Below, one piece after another: positions 54,714 through 62,515 of a stretch of 64,000 bases of DNA. Every line of letters begins with the position of its first letter. Position 1 is the first letter of the stretch. This DNA is from Marinospirillum insulare DSM 21763 (GTDB lineage Bacteria > Pseudomonadota > Gammaproteobacteria > Pseudomonadales > Halomonadaceae), in the NCBI RefSeq assembly GCF_000686905.1, contig NZ_JMLW01000012.1:1-64000 (forward strand). The letters run 5' to 3'. The position numbers and the translations under genes were made by a program. The notes under the pieces were generated by a model, which worked only from the letters and a program-made list of their open reading frames with translations, made no database searches and was not told where the DNA came from.

Positions 54714-57107
54714 ATGAAATTCAGTGAAAAATGGCTGCGTGAGTGGGTTAACCCCGCTATAGATTCAGACAGCCTAGATGAACAACTCTCTTTAGCTGGT
54801 TTAGAAATAGATGGACGTGAAGCTGCTGCGGGCGAATTTAGTGGTGTTGTAATTGGGGAAATACTCAGTGCTGAACCCCACCCTAATGCAGACAAGCTAC
54901 AAGTTTGCAGCGTCACCGATGGTACAGAAACCTATGCCGTAGTCTGTGGTGCGCCTAATGCAAGAGCTGGATTAAAAACTGCCTTTGCCCGTATAGGTGC
55001 TGTATTGCCTGGTAACTTTAAAATTAAAAAAGCCAAGCTACGCCAGGTGGAATCCTTTGGAATGCTCAGTTCAGAACAAGAGCTAGGCTTATCTGAAAAC
55101 CACGACGGCATCATGGAACTACCTAGCGATGCTCCCTTAGGTATGGATATTCGTGAATACCTAGATTTAGACGATCAAATTTTTGATGTCGATCTAACCC
55201 CTAATCGTAGTGACTGCCTATCCATTGCAGGCTTGGCACGCGAGTTAGGTGTACTCAATAAAATGGGCGTAAACCAGCCAGTGCTTAACCGCATTGTTGC
55301 TGAGATTGAAGATCAGCCAAAAATCACCTTAGAGGCACCCACAGCCTGCCCACGTTACCTAGGCCGTATTATTCGAGGTGTAAACATTAAAGCCACCACC
55401 CCACTTTGGATGCAAGAAAAACTGCGCCGTGGTGGTATTCGAAGCCTAGACCCAGTGGTTGATGTCACCAACTATGTCATGTTAGAGCTAGGTCAGCCCA
55501 TGCATGCTTTTGACTTAGCCAATATTAACGGGGCTATTACTGTTCGTCTTTCAAAAGAAAACGAAACCTTAACCCTGTTAAACGGTACCGAACTTAAGCT
55601 AAACCCAGAAAGCCTAGTCATTGCCGATGAAAAACAAGCCCTAGCACTTGCTGGCATTATGGGCGGTGAAGCTAGCGGCTGTAATGAAGCCACCCAAGAT
55701 TTAATGTTAGAAGTTGCCTATTTCGACCCTTTATCCCTAGCAGGTAAAGCCCGTGACTATGGCTTACACACCGATGCTTCACACCGTTTTGAACGAGGCG
55801 TTGATTTTAAACTGCAAGAAAGAGCCATGGAACGAGCCACTGAGCTATTGCTAGAAATCACCGGTGGTAAAGCTGGCCCTATTACTGAAGCAGTCTCAGA
55901 AGGTCATTTACCCACTCGCAAACCTGTAACTTTACGCAAAGCACGCTTAGAAAAGCTATTGGCGCTACGCTTAGACGATGCAGAAGTCAATGATATTCTT
56001 ACCCGCTTAGGCTTAGAAGTAACCGACACAGGCGCAGCTTGGGTTACCCAAGTGCCTAGCTACCGTTTTGATATCAGCATTGAAGAAGACCTTATAGAAG
56101 AAGTTGCACGGGTGTACGGCTACGATAACCTCCCCGTTAAAGCACCCACGGCCAACTTAATTATTCAAAGCCGTTCAGAAAGTGAGCTTAGCAAGCGTCA
56201 AATTCGTGAGCTACTGATTTCGCGTGGTTATCAAGAAGCCATTACCTATAGCTTTATAGACCCTAAGTGGTCGGCTTTATTTGACCCCAACAACGAACCA
56301 CTAGCCCTAGCTAACCCAATCTCAGCAGACCTAGCCGTTATGCGCACTAGCCTACTGCCTAGCCTAGCTAAAGCACTTAGCCACAATCAAAAGCGCCAAC
56401 AAGCAAGAGTACGCTTTTTTGAAACAGGCTTAAGCTTTATTAAACAAGCAGACGGTAGCCTAAGCCAAGAACCTAAATTGGCTGGCTTGATTAGTGGCAA
56501 CCGCTTCCCAGAAGGTTGGGCAGGCAAAACAGAAGATGTCGACTTTTTCGACCTTAAAGGCGATTTAGAAGCTTTAATAGACCTAGGCAATAATGCCGAG
56601 CGTTGGCAGTTTCGTGTTGCTAGCAATCCTGCACTGCATCCAGGTCAAAGTGCAGAAATACTCTTCCAGCAAGATGATGGTCAGCAGGTAACCGCAGGTT
56701 GGATAGGCGCACTTCACCCTCAACTAATGAAGTCGCTCGACTTAAAAGGCAAAGTATTTGTTTTTGAGGTATCCCTAGCCTGCATTACACAGGCTCAAGT
56801 AGCTCAATTCCAAAGCCTTTCACGCTTCCCAGAAATGCGCCGTGATCTAGCTCTAGTGGTAGATGCAGAGCTACCAGTAGGACAACTCATACAAGAAGCT
56901 CGCATTCAAGGTGGCGAGTGGTTGCAAAAAGTCACCCTGTTTGATGTTTATCAAGGAAAAGGCGTAGAAGAAGGTAAAAAGAGCCTCGCTTTGGGCTTGA
57001 CCTGGCAGCATCCTTCACGCACTCTAACTGATGAAGAAATTAATACTCAAGTTAATCAAGTTGTTACGGCCTTTTCACAGGGTTATGCAGCAGAACTGCG
57101 TAGTTAA
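54714..57107 (+). CDS. pheT: Phenylalanyl-tRNA synthetase beta subunit
   Basis: 797 residues: EMAP-like tRNA-binding domain (about 39-150, HPNADKLQVCSV), B3/B4 editing domain (about 205-380), B5 (about 400-475), a catalytic-like core, and a C-terminal FDX-ACB domain (about 700-797, RFPEMRRDLALVVDAELPV). It is 34 bp after pheS and part of the same operon. Confidence 0.98.
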   Translation: MKFSEKWLREWVNPAIDSDSLDEQLSLAGLEIDGREAAAGEFSGVVIGEILSAEPHPNADKLQVCSVTDGTETYAVVCGAPNARAGLKTAFARIGAVLPGNFKIKKAKLRQVESFGMLSSEQELGLSENHDGIMELPSDAPLGMDIREYLDLDDQIFDVDLTPNRSDCLSIAGLARELGVLNKMGVNQPVLNRIVAEIEDQPKITLEAPTACPRYLGRIIRGVNIKATTPLWMQEKLRRGGIRSLDPVVDVTNYVMLELGQPMHAFDLANINGAITVRLSKENETLTLLNGTELKLNPESLVIADEKQALALAGIMGGEASGCNEATQDLMLEVAYFDPLSLAGKARDYGLHTDASHRFERGVDFKLQERAMERATELLLEITGGKAGPITEAVSEGHLPTRKPVTLRKARLEKLLALRLDDAEVNDILTRLGLEVTDTGAAWVTQVPSYRFDISIEEDLIEEVARVYGYDNLPVKAPTANLIIQSRSESELSKRQIRELLISRGYQEAITYSFIDPKWSALFDPNNEPLALANPISADLAVMRTSLLPSLAKALSHNQKRQQARVRFFETGLSFIKQADGSLSQEPKLAGLISGNRFPEGWAGKTEDVDFFDLKGDLEALIDLGNNAERWQFRVASNPALHPGQSAEILFQQDDGQQVTAGWIGALHPQLMKSLDLKGKVFVFEVSLACITQAQVAQFQSLSRFPEMRRDLALVVDAELPVGQLIQEARIQGGEWLQKVTLFDVYQGKGVEEGKKSLALGLTWQHPSRTLTDEEINTQVNQVVTAFSQGYAAELRS

Positions 57108-57265
57108 ACTCTTAGTAAACTGACTAAGACAAGTATATTAACTACAAGTTATGTGCTAGGCAGAAAAATCAGCTTAGAGACAACCCTGCTATCAGATGAA
57201 CAAGTGTAAAAGCTTGTTCATCTAACTGAATAGGTTACGAACAACCTATGCAAGGAGCAGAATAG

Positions 57266-57562
57266 ATGGGTGCATTGACTAAAGCAGAGATGGCTGAAAA
57301 GCTAATTGATGAATTAGGCTTAACTAAGCGAGACGCCAAAGAAATGGTAGATTTATTCTTTGGTGAAATTAAAGACTGCCTAGCAGATAACGAACAAGTT
57401 AAAATTTCAGGCTTTGGAAACTTTGATTTAAGAGATAAAAATGAACGCCCAGGCCGCAACCCTAAAACGGGTGAAGAAATTCCAATTTCAGCCCGCCGAG
57501 TGGTTACCTTTAGAGCCGGACAAAAGCTTAAATCTAGAGTAGAAACTTACCAAGGTGATTGA
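57266..57562 (+). CDS. ihfA: Integration host factor alpha subunit
   Basis: 98 residues: [29 protein letters not shown], then the DNA-binding arm [34 protein letters not shown] with the intercalating Pro. With IHF beta it bends DNA, including probably the IHF-type site in the CRISPR leader of this window. AAGGAG lies before the ATG. A 158-bp gap separates it from pheT. Confidence 0.98.
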   Translation: MGALTKAEMAEKLIDELGLTKRDAKEMVDLFFGEIKDCLADNEQVKISGFGNFDLRDKNERPGRNPKTGEEIPISARRVVTFRAGQKLKSRVETYQGD

Positions 57563-57588
57563 AAAACCTAGTGTTTTTGTAATAAGCC

Positions 57589-57616
57589 TTGCAAATATAA
57601 TTCACTAGCCTATAAT
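57589..57616 (+). promoter_or_regulatory. Promoter of tRNA-Pro
   Basis: TTGCAA (57589-57594), a 16-bp spacer and consensus TATAAT (57611-57616) with a GC-rich GCGTC downstream, as for stable-RNA promoters. Confidence 0.75.
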
Positions 57617-57684
57617 GCGTCTCGTTGAATCAGCAACCCCTATTTATGCTGAATTAATTTAGTAACAGAAGTAACAAGGTATGA

Positions 57685-57761
57685 CGGAGTGTGGCGCAGC
57701 TTGGTAGCGCACTTGCATGGGGTGCAAGGGGTCGTAGGTTCGAATCCTATCACTCCGACCA
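57685..57761 (+). tRNA. tRNA-Pro (GGG)
   Basis: A 77-nt cloverleaf. CGGAGTG pairs with CACTCCG, anticodon arm CTTGC-ATGGGGT-GCAAG gives GGG, the T-arm contains GGTTCGAATCC, and CCA is encoded. The integrative element begins somewhere after it. Confidence 0.97.
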
Positions 57762-57779
57762 AAAACAGCAGTAAAATTA

Positions 57780-57817
57780 AAGACTTACAGCCACTTGGCG
57801 TAGGTCTTTTTTTTTGA
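57780..57817 (+). terminator. Terminator downstream of tRNA-Pro
   Basis: AAGACTTAC (57780-57788), inner GCC-ACTT-GGC, and GTAGGTCTT (57800-57808) form a long stem with one bulge and one wobble, followed by nine T residues. Confidence 0.85.
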
Positions 57818-57833
57818 ATAAAATAAAATAAAA

Positions 57834-57858
57834 AATGTCCCCAACAATGTCCCCAACA
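57834..57858. repeat. Tandem direct repeat AATGTCCCCAACA
   Basis: Two copies of the 13-mer (57834-57846 and 57846-57858) sharing one base, within 100 bp of the tRNA 3' end. Possible integrase arm-type or excisionase sites (inference). Confidence 0.5.
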
Positions 57859-58252
57859 CGGTTTTTAATCATAAGCGCCAGCAAAATACCGTTTAATAAA
57901 AATAGCTGGCGCTGGTTAATCGCCTATAAATAAATATGGGCTTTTATGGTTAGCTTATGGGCTAGCTCATTACTGCCAGCGGCGCAAACTCCCCCAGCCG
58001 CTTCCTACCTTGTTTTGGTTAGAAGCTCACTGCCTTGCTAGCCATAAGCGCCAGCCATACAGGAAACGGCAACGGATAAAACTATAATTTTCTTATAAGT
58101 AGTTGAATATCGGGGTCTGCGTTTACCCGTGAGGGGGTGGGGTCTAGGAGTACCTTTTGATTATATTTTTTAGTCGTTCAGGCAATAAAAAGCCCATCGG
58201 TCAAGATAGGCAGAATAGTTTTTAACAATAGGTGGCATCTATCCAATAGTTT

Positions 58253-58777
58253 TTAATAACTCGCTGGCGCTGCCCCTCCTAACTCAGTCATAAAATAATC
58301 TAGCCGCGCTTGGTGTGCGTCCACGCTTTCTAGTTCGTCAACCTCATACTGGTCAATATCTGCCAGATGTAACGCATCAGCAAACTTGAAGCCGTGTTGT
58401 TCAGATAGTTGGCGCATGGCTTCTAGGGCTGCTTTCATATTGGCCTTGGCCAGTGGGATATTCTTGTTTACTCGGTCTATTGTTTCTTGCTGCTTTTTAT
58501 CTAGGTCATAATTAGCAAGCTTGTTTGACGCGCTAAGCATGGTTAGGTGGATAGCTTTTCCCTGCCAGTACGCCATGCCCAAGATGGTGCTAATCTTAAA
58601 AAAGTAATCGCTCCAATCTGTGAAGGCTGCGTCCATCATGTTGTAGGTTTTACGCTCTACATTCTTAGTTAAGACTTTCAATTCATCTGCATCATAAATG
58701 CCAGCCGCTACCGCTGCCAGTTGCTTAGAGTTCAGTTGCTTATATAGATTGATATTGCGTTTTTTTAACAGAGTAAT
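58253..58777 (-). CDS. Hypothetical element protein, start codon unclear
   Basis: The frame is open from 58777 to the stop at 58253 (about 174 residues). The segment from the first standard start (TTG 58681) is 142 residues, but the frame upstream still codes plausible protein (LLKKRNINLYKQL, then QLAAVAAGIYDADE). AGGTG sits 6 nt before an ATT at 58777 and is followed by a CTG at 58771, so a start there seems intended. Helical, acidic C-terminus (DQYEVDELESVDAHQARLD). It lies 4 bp after the DUF5681-like gene. Family not recognised. Confidence 0.5.
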   Translation of the reverse strand: MTLLKKRNINLYKQLNSKQLAAVAAGIYDADELKVLTKNVERKTYNMMDAAFTDWSDYFFKISTILGMAYWQGKAIHLTMLSASNKLANYDLDKKQQETIDRVNKNIPLAKANMKAALEAMRQLSEQHGFKFADALHLADIDQYEVDELESVDAHQARLDYFMTELGGAAPASY

Positions 58778-58781
58778 GTAA

Positions 58782-59198
58782 TCACCTCGGTTTAACTTTT
58801 AAGTGTTGTCCTAGGGTTTCTAATCGCTCTTGTAGCTGGTCTATCTCTATGACCTTAGCCAAGGTAGCTACCGCGCTAATAAGTTGAGCTGCTATGTCTA
58901 GTGCTAGCTTGCCAGTGCCTACCGCCTGAATTATTGCTTCTGCTTTTTCGCTTAGCGTTTCGGCTTGCTCTAGCTCTGTTAGGTCGATAACCGCAACGGT
59001 GCTTTTTAATGCTGGCAATGCTCGTTCCAGTAATAACCTGGCCGCCTGTACGTCACCTTCTAGGGCTTGCTTCTTCACCACGGTCAATAGTTAGGGTAAG
59101 TCATCGGCTAGCTGTTCACGCAGCAAAGTAGCTTTGTTTTTCACACCTTTAGGTCTGTCTTCTGGGTTGCCGCTTTGCCCTTTCTTGAATTTAGTCAT
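58782..59198 (-). pseudogene. DUF5681-like gene with an in-frame stop
   Basis: From ATG 59198 the frame reads MTKFKKGQSGNPEDRPKGVK and KNKATLLREQLADDLP, then TAA at 59093-59091, then continues in the same frame as LLTVVKKQALEGDVQAARLLLERALPAL to 58782. The two halves together match the layout of DUF5681 proteins of mobile elements (basic GNP-x-x-RPKG N-terminus, helical middle). The TAA probably replaced CAA (Gln). Restart at TTG 59087 could give a 101-residue C-terminal piece. Sequencing error is an alternative. Confidence 0.7.
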
Positions 59199-59542
59199 CT
59201 GTCTGTTTTAATCCTGTAGTTATCAGGGGTAGATAATTGCTTCTAGGCACTTTAGCGCCAGCTTTTAATTTTTTACCTTGGTCTTATGTTTCCTTACCCA
59301 CTAAAAGCCTTACTTTCTTACTTTTTTCGCTCTAGCCCTTATGTAGCAAGGCTTTCAGATAGTAAGTTCAATTTACTGCATCTTACTTTCTTACTTTTTC
59401 TACAATTATCAAGGTAAGAAGGTAAGGTACGGTATTTTGCTTGTACCCTCTGTACCCTTCACCCCGCATGGCTTGCAGCGGTTTTGGTAAGAAAGTAAGG
59501 TTTTGCGTGTCTGTGTGTGGGCTAATATCTTCATCTAAGTTT
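59199..59542. other. Non-coding gap with iteron-like repeats
   Basis: 344 bp between the DUF5681-like gene and the DUF3987 ATPase gene. Contains four copies of a 13-mer: CTTACTTTCTTAC at 59309 and 59382, and its reverse complement GTAAG-AA(A/G)-GTAAG at 59414 (one mismatch) and 59487. The region is T-rich. A replication origin or regulator-binding cluster for the element is possible. No gene seen. Confidence 0.6.
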
Positions 59543-60940
59543 TTAGGCTGCAAAATACCTTATGCTGGGTTTACCGCCTACGGTTTCATCAACCTCTTTA
59601 AGCAAGCCTTCTTGCAACATATCTGCAACAAGTAATTGCAGTTTTGCAGCAAAGCCGCCGCCCTTAGAATAGCTCTTAAAAGGCTGTACTCCTTTTGCAT
59701 GGTTACGCAGGTCGTTCCACAAAATGCCGCGCGGGTCTTTTTTAGATACGATTCTATAGACCGCTTCTTTTTCAGCACTCATGCCTATTAGCCCTTTCTC
59801 CCTCATGGCTGTATAGACCTGCTCAATTGATAGCAGGGCAATTTGTATTGCCATATCTACATATCTTGAGCTAATCAGCCTGCCAACCTCCTTGCCTGCA
59901 ATAAGGCTTTCTACTGTATGTAAACAGGCTGCTAGCTTCATTATTCGCTGGTCTAATTTACCCACTACGCCGCGTAGCATTTCGTGAGAATATTTCGCAC
60001 CATCCAGCATCAACGGCTCTACCTCTTGCTTTAATATATTTAGCTTGTGCCAATCACTGCCAGTTAAACTAAGTTTTTCTAGCTCTTGATATTCAGTAGC
60101 GCCAGCATCTTTTGCCTGCTGGTATTTCAGCACTAGCGCCTCCATTGCGTTGGCATATTTATTTGATAACTCACTACAAGGCTGTGGTCTTGCTTTTAGG
60201 TGTTCACGGTTTCCAAGTAAGGTAGGTTCGGCCAGCATAATAAAACGCTCTGCAATGCCAGTGCCGTTTGACTGCTCAAGAATGGTGTCGATAGTTCCAC
60301 CTTGTGCAATGACCGTAACTGCACCAAAAACAAAGCCGTCATATCCCAATCTGGTTATCCGTGTTGAGCTATGCCAGTCACCACTGAACCCCTTTAGAAT
60401 TAAGTCATTATTAGAAGCTTTGTCTTTGCCATAACTCACCCCTAAAGCCGTGTTAATCAATCCCTGCTCAGCACTAGCCAAACAAAAGTGACCGCTCTGT
60501 TGGGCAAGTATGCCGTCTAGCGCCTCGGGCGTGGTGTCTGATACAAAAGCCTTGTAGTAGCTTTTCGGTGGTGTTTCATCATCATCATTTAACGCGGCAT
60601 TAAATTTTGCTGCATCCGTATTCATGGCTTTAATAGACTGCTGAATAGGTTGCAACAACTTCATTAAAACGCCGCTTTTCCCTGTGCTGGGTGGCTGCTC
60701 AGTAGCTACATAAAGGCTGGTTGGTATTTGGCCGCCGTATTGGTAAGCCACGTTGTAAACCATTGAAACAGGTGACGACACTATCCCTAGTGCCGTTAGT
60801 ATTGTTGTATCTCTTGGCATTTGCCGCGCATCTGCTAGCTGTATTGCATACTTGCCTAGCTGCGTGTCCTTGAGTATTTCAGCAAAGATGCCAGCATTTA
60901 AGCTGGCTTGGTTGGTTTGATTAGTCGGCAAGGCGTTCAT
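59543..60940 (-). CDS. DUF3987-like P-loop ATPase of the integrative element
   Basis: 465 residues. A Walker A-like loop TEQPPSTGKSGVLMKLL is near residues 80-97. A probable Walker B lies around SAEQGLINTALG. RITRLGYDGFVFGAVTVIAQGG and the later AERFIMLAEPTLLG fit the DUF3987 group that often replaces or follows a primase in integrated elements. The C-terminal 90 residues look like a winged helix (AVYRIVSKKDPRGILWNDLRNHAKGV). A role in element replication is likely but not shown. Starts 4 bp inside the previous gene. Confidence 0.75.
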   Translation of the reverse strand: MNALPTNQTNQASLNAGIFAEILKDTQLGKYAIQLADARQMPRDTTILTALGIVSSPVSMVYNVAYQYGGQIPTSLYVATEQPPSTGKSGVLMKLLQPIQQSIKAMNTDAAKFNAALNDDDETPPKSYYKAFVSDTTPEALDGILAQQSGHFCLASAEQGLINTALGVSYGKDKASNNDLILKGFSGDWHSSTRITRLGYDGFVFGAVTVIAQGGTIDTILEQSNGTGIAERFIMLAEPTLLGNREHLKARPQPCSELSNKYANAMEALVLKYQQAKDAGATEYQELEKLSLTGSDWHKLNILKQEVEPLMLDGAKYSHEMLRGVVGKLDQRIMKLAACLHTVESLIAGKEVGRLISSRYVDMAIQIALLSIEQVYTAMREKGLIGMSAEKEAVYRIVSKKDPRGILWNDLRNHAKGVQPFKSYSKGGGFAAKLQLLVADMLQEGLLKEVDETVGGKPSIRYFAA

Positions 60941-61209
60941 GCTTTCACCTCGCTAGATTTTCTTAATACTTCTCTGATTATTTCCTTATCGTTAGGTGTA
61001 GGTGAATACACGCCATACCAGTACTTGCAGCCGTCTATATCGGTAAACTCTTTAGGTACACAAGGCAGGGTTAAGCCGTGCTTTTTACGTGCAAAGGTGG
61101 CTAGGTTGGCTACCCGTGTCGTCCGAACTTCTTGTTCAGCTTCTTTGGTGCTTACATTGCGTTGCAGAATTAAAGCTAGGAAGCGGTTAAGTTGAATGGG
61201 GCGTTTCAT
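60937..61209 (-). CDS. Small basic hypothetical protein
   Basis: 90 residues: MKRPIQLNRFLALILQRNVS, then EVRTTRVANLATFARKKHGLTLPCVPK and DGCKYWYGVYSPTPNDKEIIREVL. The central part resembles a winged-helix style DNA-binding segment found upstream of element primases, but I do not recognise the family. The ATG overlaps the stop of the small membrane protein gene (ATGA), and its stop overlaps the ATPase gene by 4 bp. Confidence 0.65.
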   Translation of the reverse strand: MKRPIQLNRFLALILQRNVSTKEAEQEVRTTRVANLATFARKKHGLTLPCVPKEFTDIDGCKYWYGVYSPTPNDKEIIREVLRKSSEVKA

Positions 61210-61385
61210 AAAATAATACCCCCTAGTAACTTAGCTAAAGCGCCAGCTAGAGCAATAATGACTGTTGATGAAGCTAGCACCAAACAAGCCGCTGCTACCC
61301 GTAGTGGTAACATTCTGATAGTGCTATAATTCCCTTGCAGTCGGGTGCTGTCTTTTTTAGGCAGTGCCTTTTTTTTGTCTTGCAT
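61206..61385 (-). CDS. Small membrane protein, 59 residues
   Basis: From ATG 61385, which directly follows the stop of the S24-like gene, to TGA 61208-61206, which overlaps the next ATG. N-terminus MQDKKKALPKKDSTRLQGNY is polar and basic. The C-terminal half (MLPLRVAAACLVLAS, then TVIIALAGALAKLLGGIIL) is one long or two short hydrophobic helices. The snug junctions on both sides support a real gene. Function unknown; small helical membrane proteins of phages and islands are sometimes holin-like (speculative). Confidence 0.6.
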   Translation of the reverse strand: MQDKKKALPKKDSTRLQGNYSTIRMLPLRVAAACLVLASSTVIIALAGALAKLLGGIIL

Positions 61386-61709
61386 TTACGCCACCCCGCT
61401 AACTTTATAAACAACCACGCCGCCAATACTGGCGCTGGGGTTCATGGGGGTAATGGGTTCAGGCCATAACGGGTTAAGTGCTTTTAGGTAACGCTTACCA
61501 TCACGCGTTATAGCTAGCTGCCTGAATACCTCCCCGTCGGCTTCTGTTAGCTTGGCAATTACTAGGCTTCCATTTACTGCCTGCTTTTGTGGGTCGATAT
61601 ACAGTAAGTCACCATCATTAAATGACTGGCTACCCGTTGGGCTGTACATGCTTTGGCCTACCACTGTTAAGGCGTGTAGGTGGGCTGGGTTGTTTGGTGG
61701 CATTAGCAT
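61386..61709 (-). CDS. S24-type (LexA/CI C-terminal) domain protein without HTH
   Basis: 107 residues, only the S24 domain: LTVVGQSMYSPTG with the nucleophile Ser at about residue 20, FNDGDLLYIDP, and DGKRYLKALNPLWPEPITP as in phage repressors. The general-base Lys position (F-K-x-L in phage repressors) is Arg here (VFRQL, about residue 63), so self-cleavage is doubtful. There is no DNA-binding domain; the adjacent AlpA gene overlaps by 7 bp and may supply it. Confidence 0.75.
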   Translation of the reverse strand: MLMPPNNPAHLHALTVVGQSMYSPTGSQSFNDGDLLYIDPQKQAVNGSLVIAKLTEADGEVFRQLAITRDGKRYLKALNPLWPEPITPMNPSASIGGVVVYKVSGVA

Positions 61710-61918
61710 TCTGCACCCCCATTTAAGCGGTCATCAATCCATGCCTGAACCTCTTGAGAGTTCCAGCCAACGGCACGACGGCCAAGCTTTTTAGATTTTG
61801 GGAATGTGCCTTCTGCCATGAAGTTATAAATGCTGGCGCGGCTATAGCCTGTAATACGGATTAGTTCAGCCATGCGAATGATACGCTGGCCTTCTTTGTA
61901 TAGAGTATTTTCAACCAC
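61703..61918 (-). CDS. AlpA-family excisionase/regulator
   Basis: 71 residues of MerR-like HTH: IIRMAELIRITGYSRASIYN then FMAEGTFPKSKKLGRRAVGWNSQEVQAWI, the AlpA signature. AlpA proteins regulate or assist excision of integrated elements. It is the promoter-proximal gene of the leftward S24 / small membrane / ATPase operon, with an 82-bp gap upstream for its promoter. Confidence 0.92.
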   Translation of the reverse strand: MVENTLYKEGQRIIRMAELIRITGYSRASIYNFMAEGTFPKSKKLGRRAVGWNSQEVQAWIDDRLNGGAEC

Positions 61919-62000
61919 TGTATGCCTCCTTAGGCTTCTTTTGACTCAGTGGTTATTTACTATAAGCATATTTTTCTGGCATGCGGTCGTTCCGTGCCAA

Positions 62001-62513
62001 CTATTTATTTTCGGGCTTGCTTATCCTCTTACGTATTGTGTTTGGGTTTTCACCTTCTTTTCTTATTTTGGCAATAATCCGCGCCGCTTCTGCCTTAGAT
62101 AAGCTAGGATTATCAAGCCACAACCTTTCCGCTAAGCCCTGCCAATCGCTCCAATCCGGATTACGTTCAAGTCTACGCTGCTGTGCGCTGCTAAAACCTG
62201 CTTTTGTTCGCTGCTCATGTAACGCGGTTTTTTCTCTTGATAACGCAAAAGTCTGACTATCTAAGACTCTATGCTTATTAAGAAGATTTTCGTCACTCCG
62301 GTAAAGTTCTTCAAAATCAAGAGCAAGAGCGGCTATTAGGTCTACTTTGTTTACTGGCCTTCCTTGGGATTCCTCAAACGCTAAATTCCCTTCAATAATA
62401 TCAACAAGCCATGCAAACCTATTAGGGTCAAAGCTTGAGCATTTGCTTTCTGGGAAAGTTTGCGTTGCTTTATAGAGGGTTTGTCTTAGGTTTTTAGTAC
62501 TTTCATTAAGCAT
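62001..62513 (-). CDS. Hypothetical element protein, helical
   Basis: 170 residues, mostly helical and charged (RFAWLVDIIEGNLAFEESQG, LIAALALDFEELYRSDENLL). The C-terminal part contains a possible helix-turn-helix in PSLSKAEAARIIAKIRKEGENPNTIRKRI, a pattern common in element-borne proteins that follow an integrase gene. It starts 2 bp after the integrase stop, so it is probably translated from the same message. Confidence 0.65.
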   Translation of the reverse strand: MLNESTKNLRQTLYKATQTFPESKCSSFDPNRFAWLVDIIEGNLAFEESQGRPVNKVDLIAALALDFEELYRSDENLLNKHRVLDSQTFALSREKTALHEQRTKAGFSSAQQRRLERNPDWSDWQGLAERLWLDNPSLSKAEAARIIAKIRKEGENPNTIRKRISKPENK

Positions 62514-62515
62514 TA

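Larger units (their letters stand above)
57762..58252. other. Non-coding left end of the integrative element
   Basis: 491 bp without a convincing gene. It holds the tRNA terminator (57780-57817), a tandem AATGTCCCCAACA (57834-57858), and three copies of the GCGCCAGC/GCTGGCGC octamer (57875, 57905, 58048). I see no promoter or other coding signal. The exact attL point cannot be set because the right end of the element is outside the window. Confidence 0.6.
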
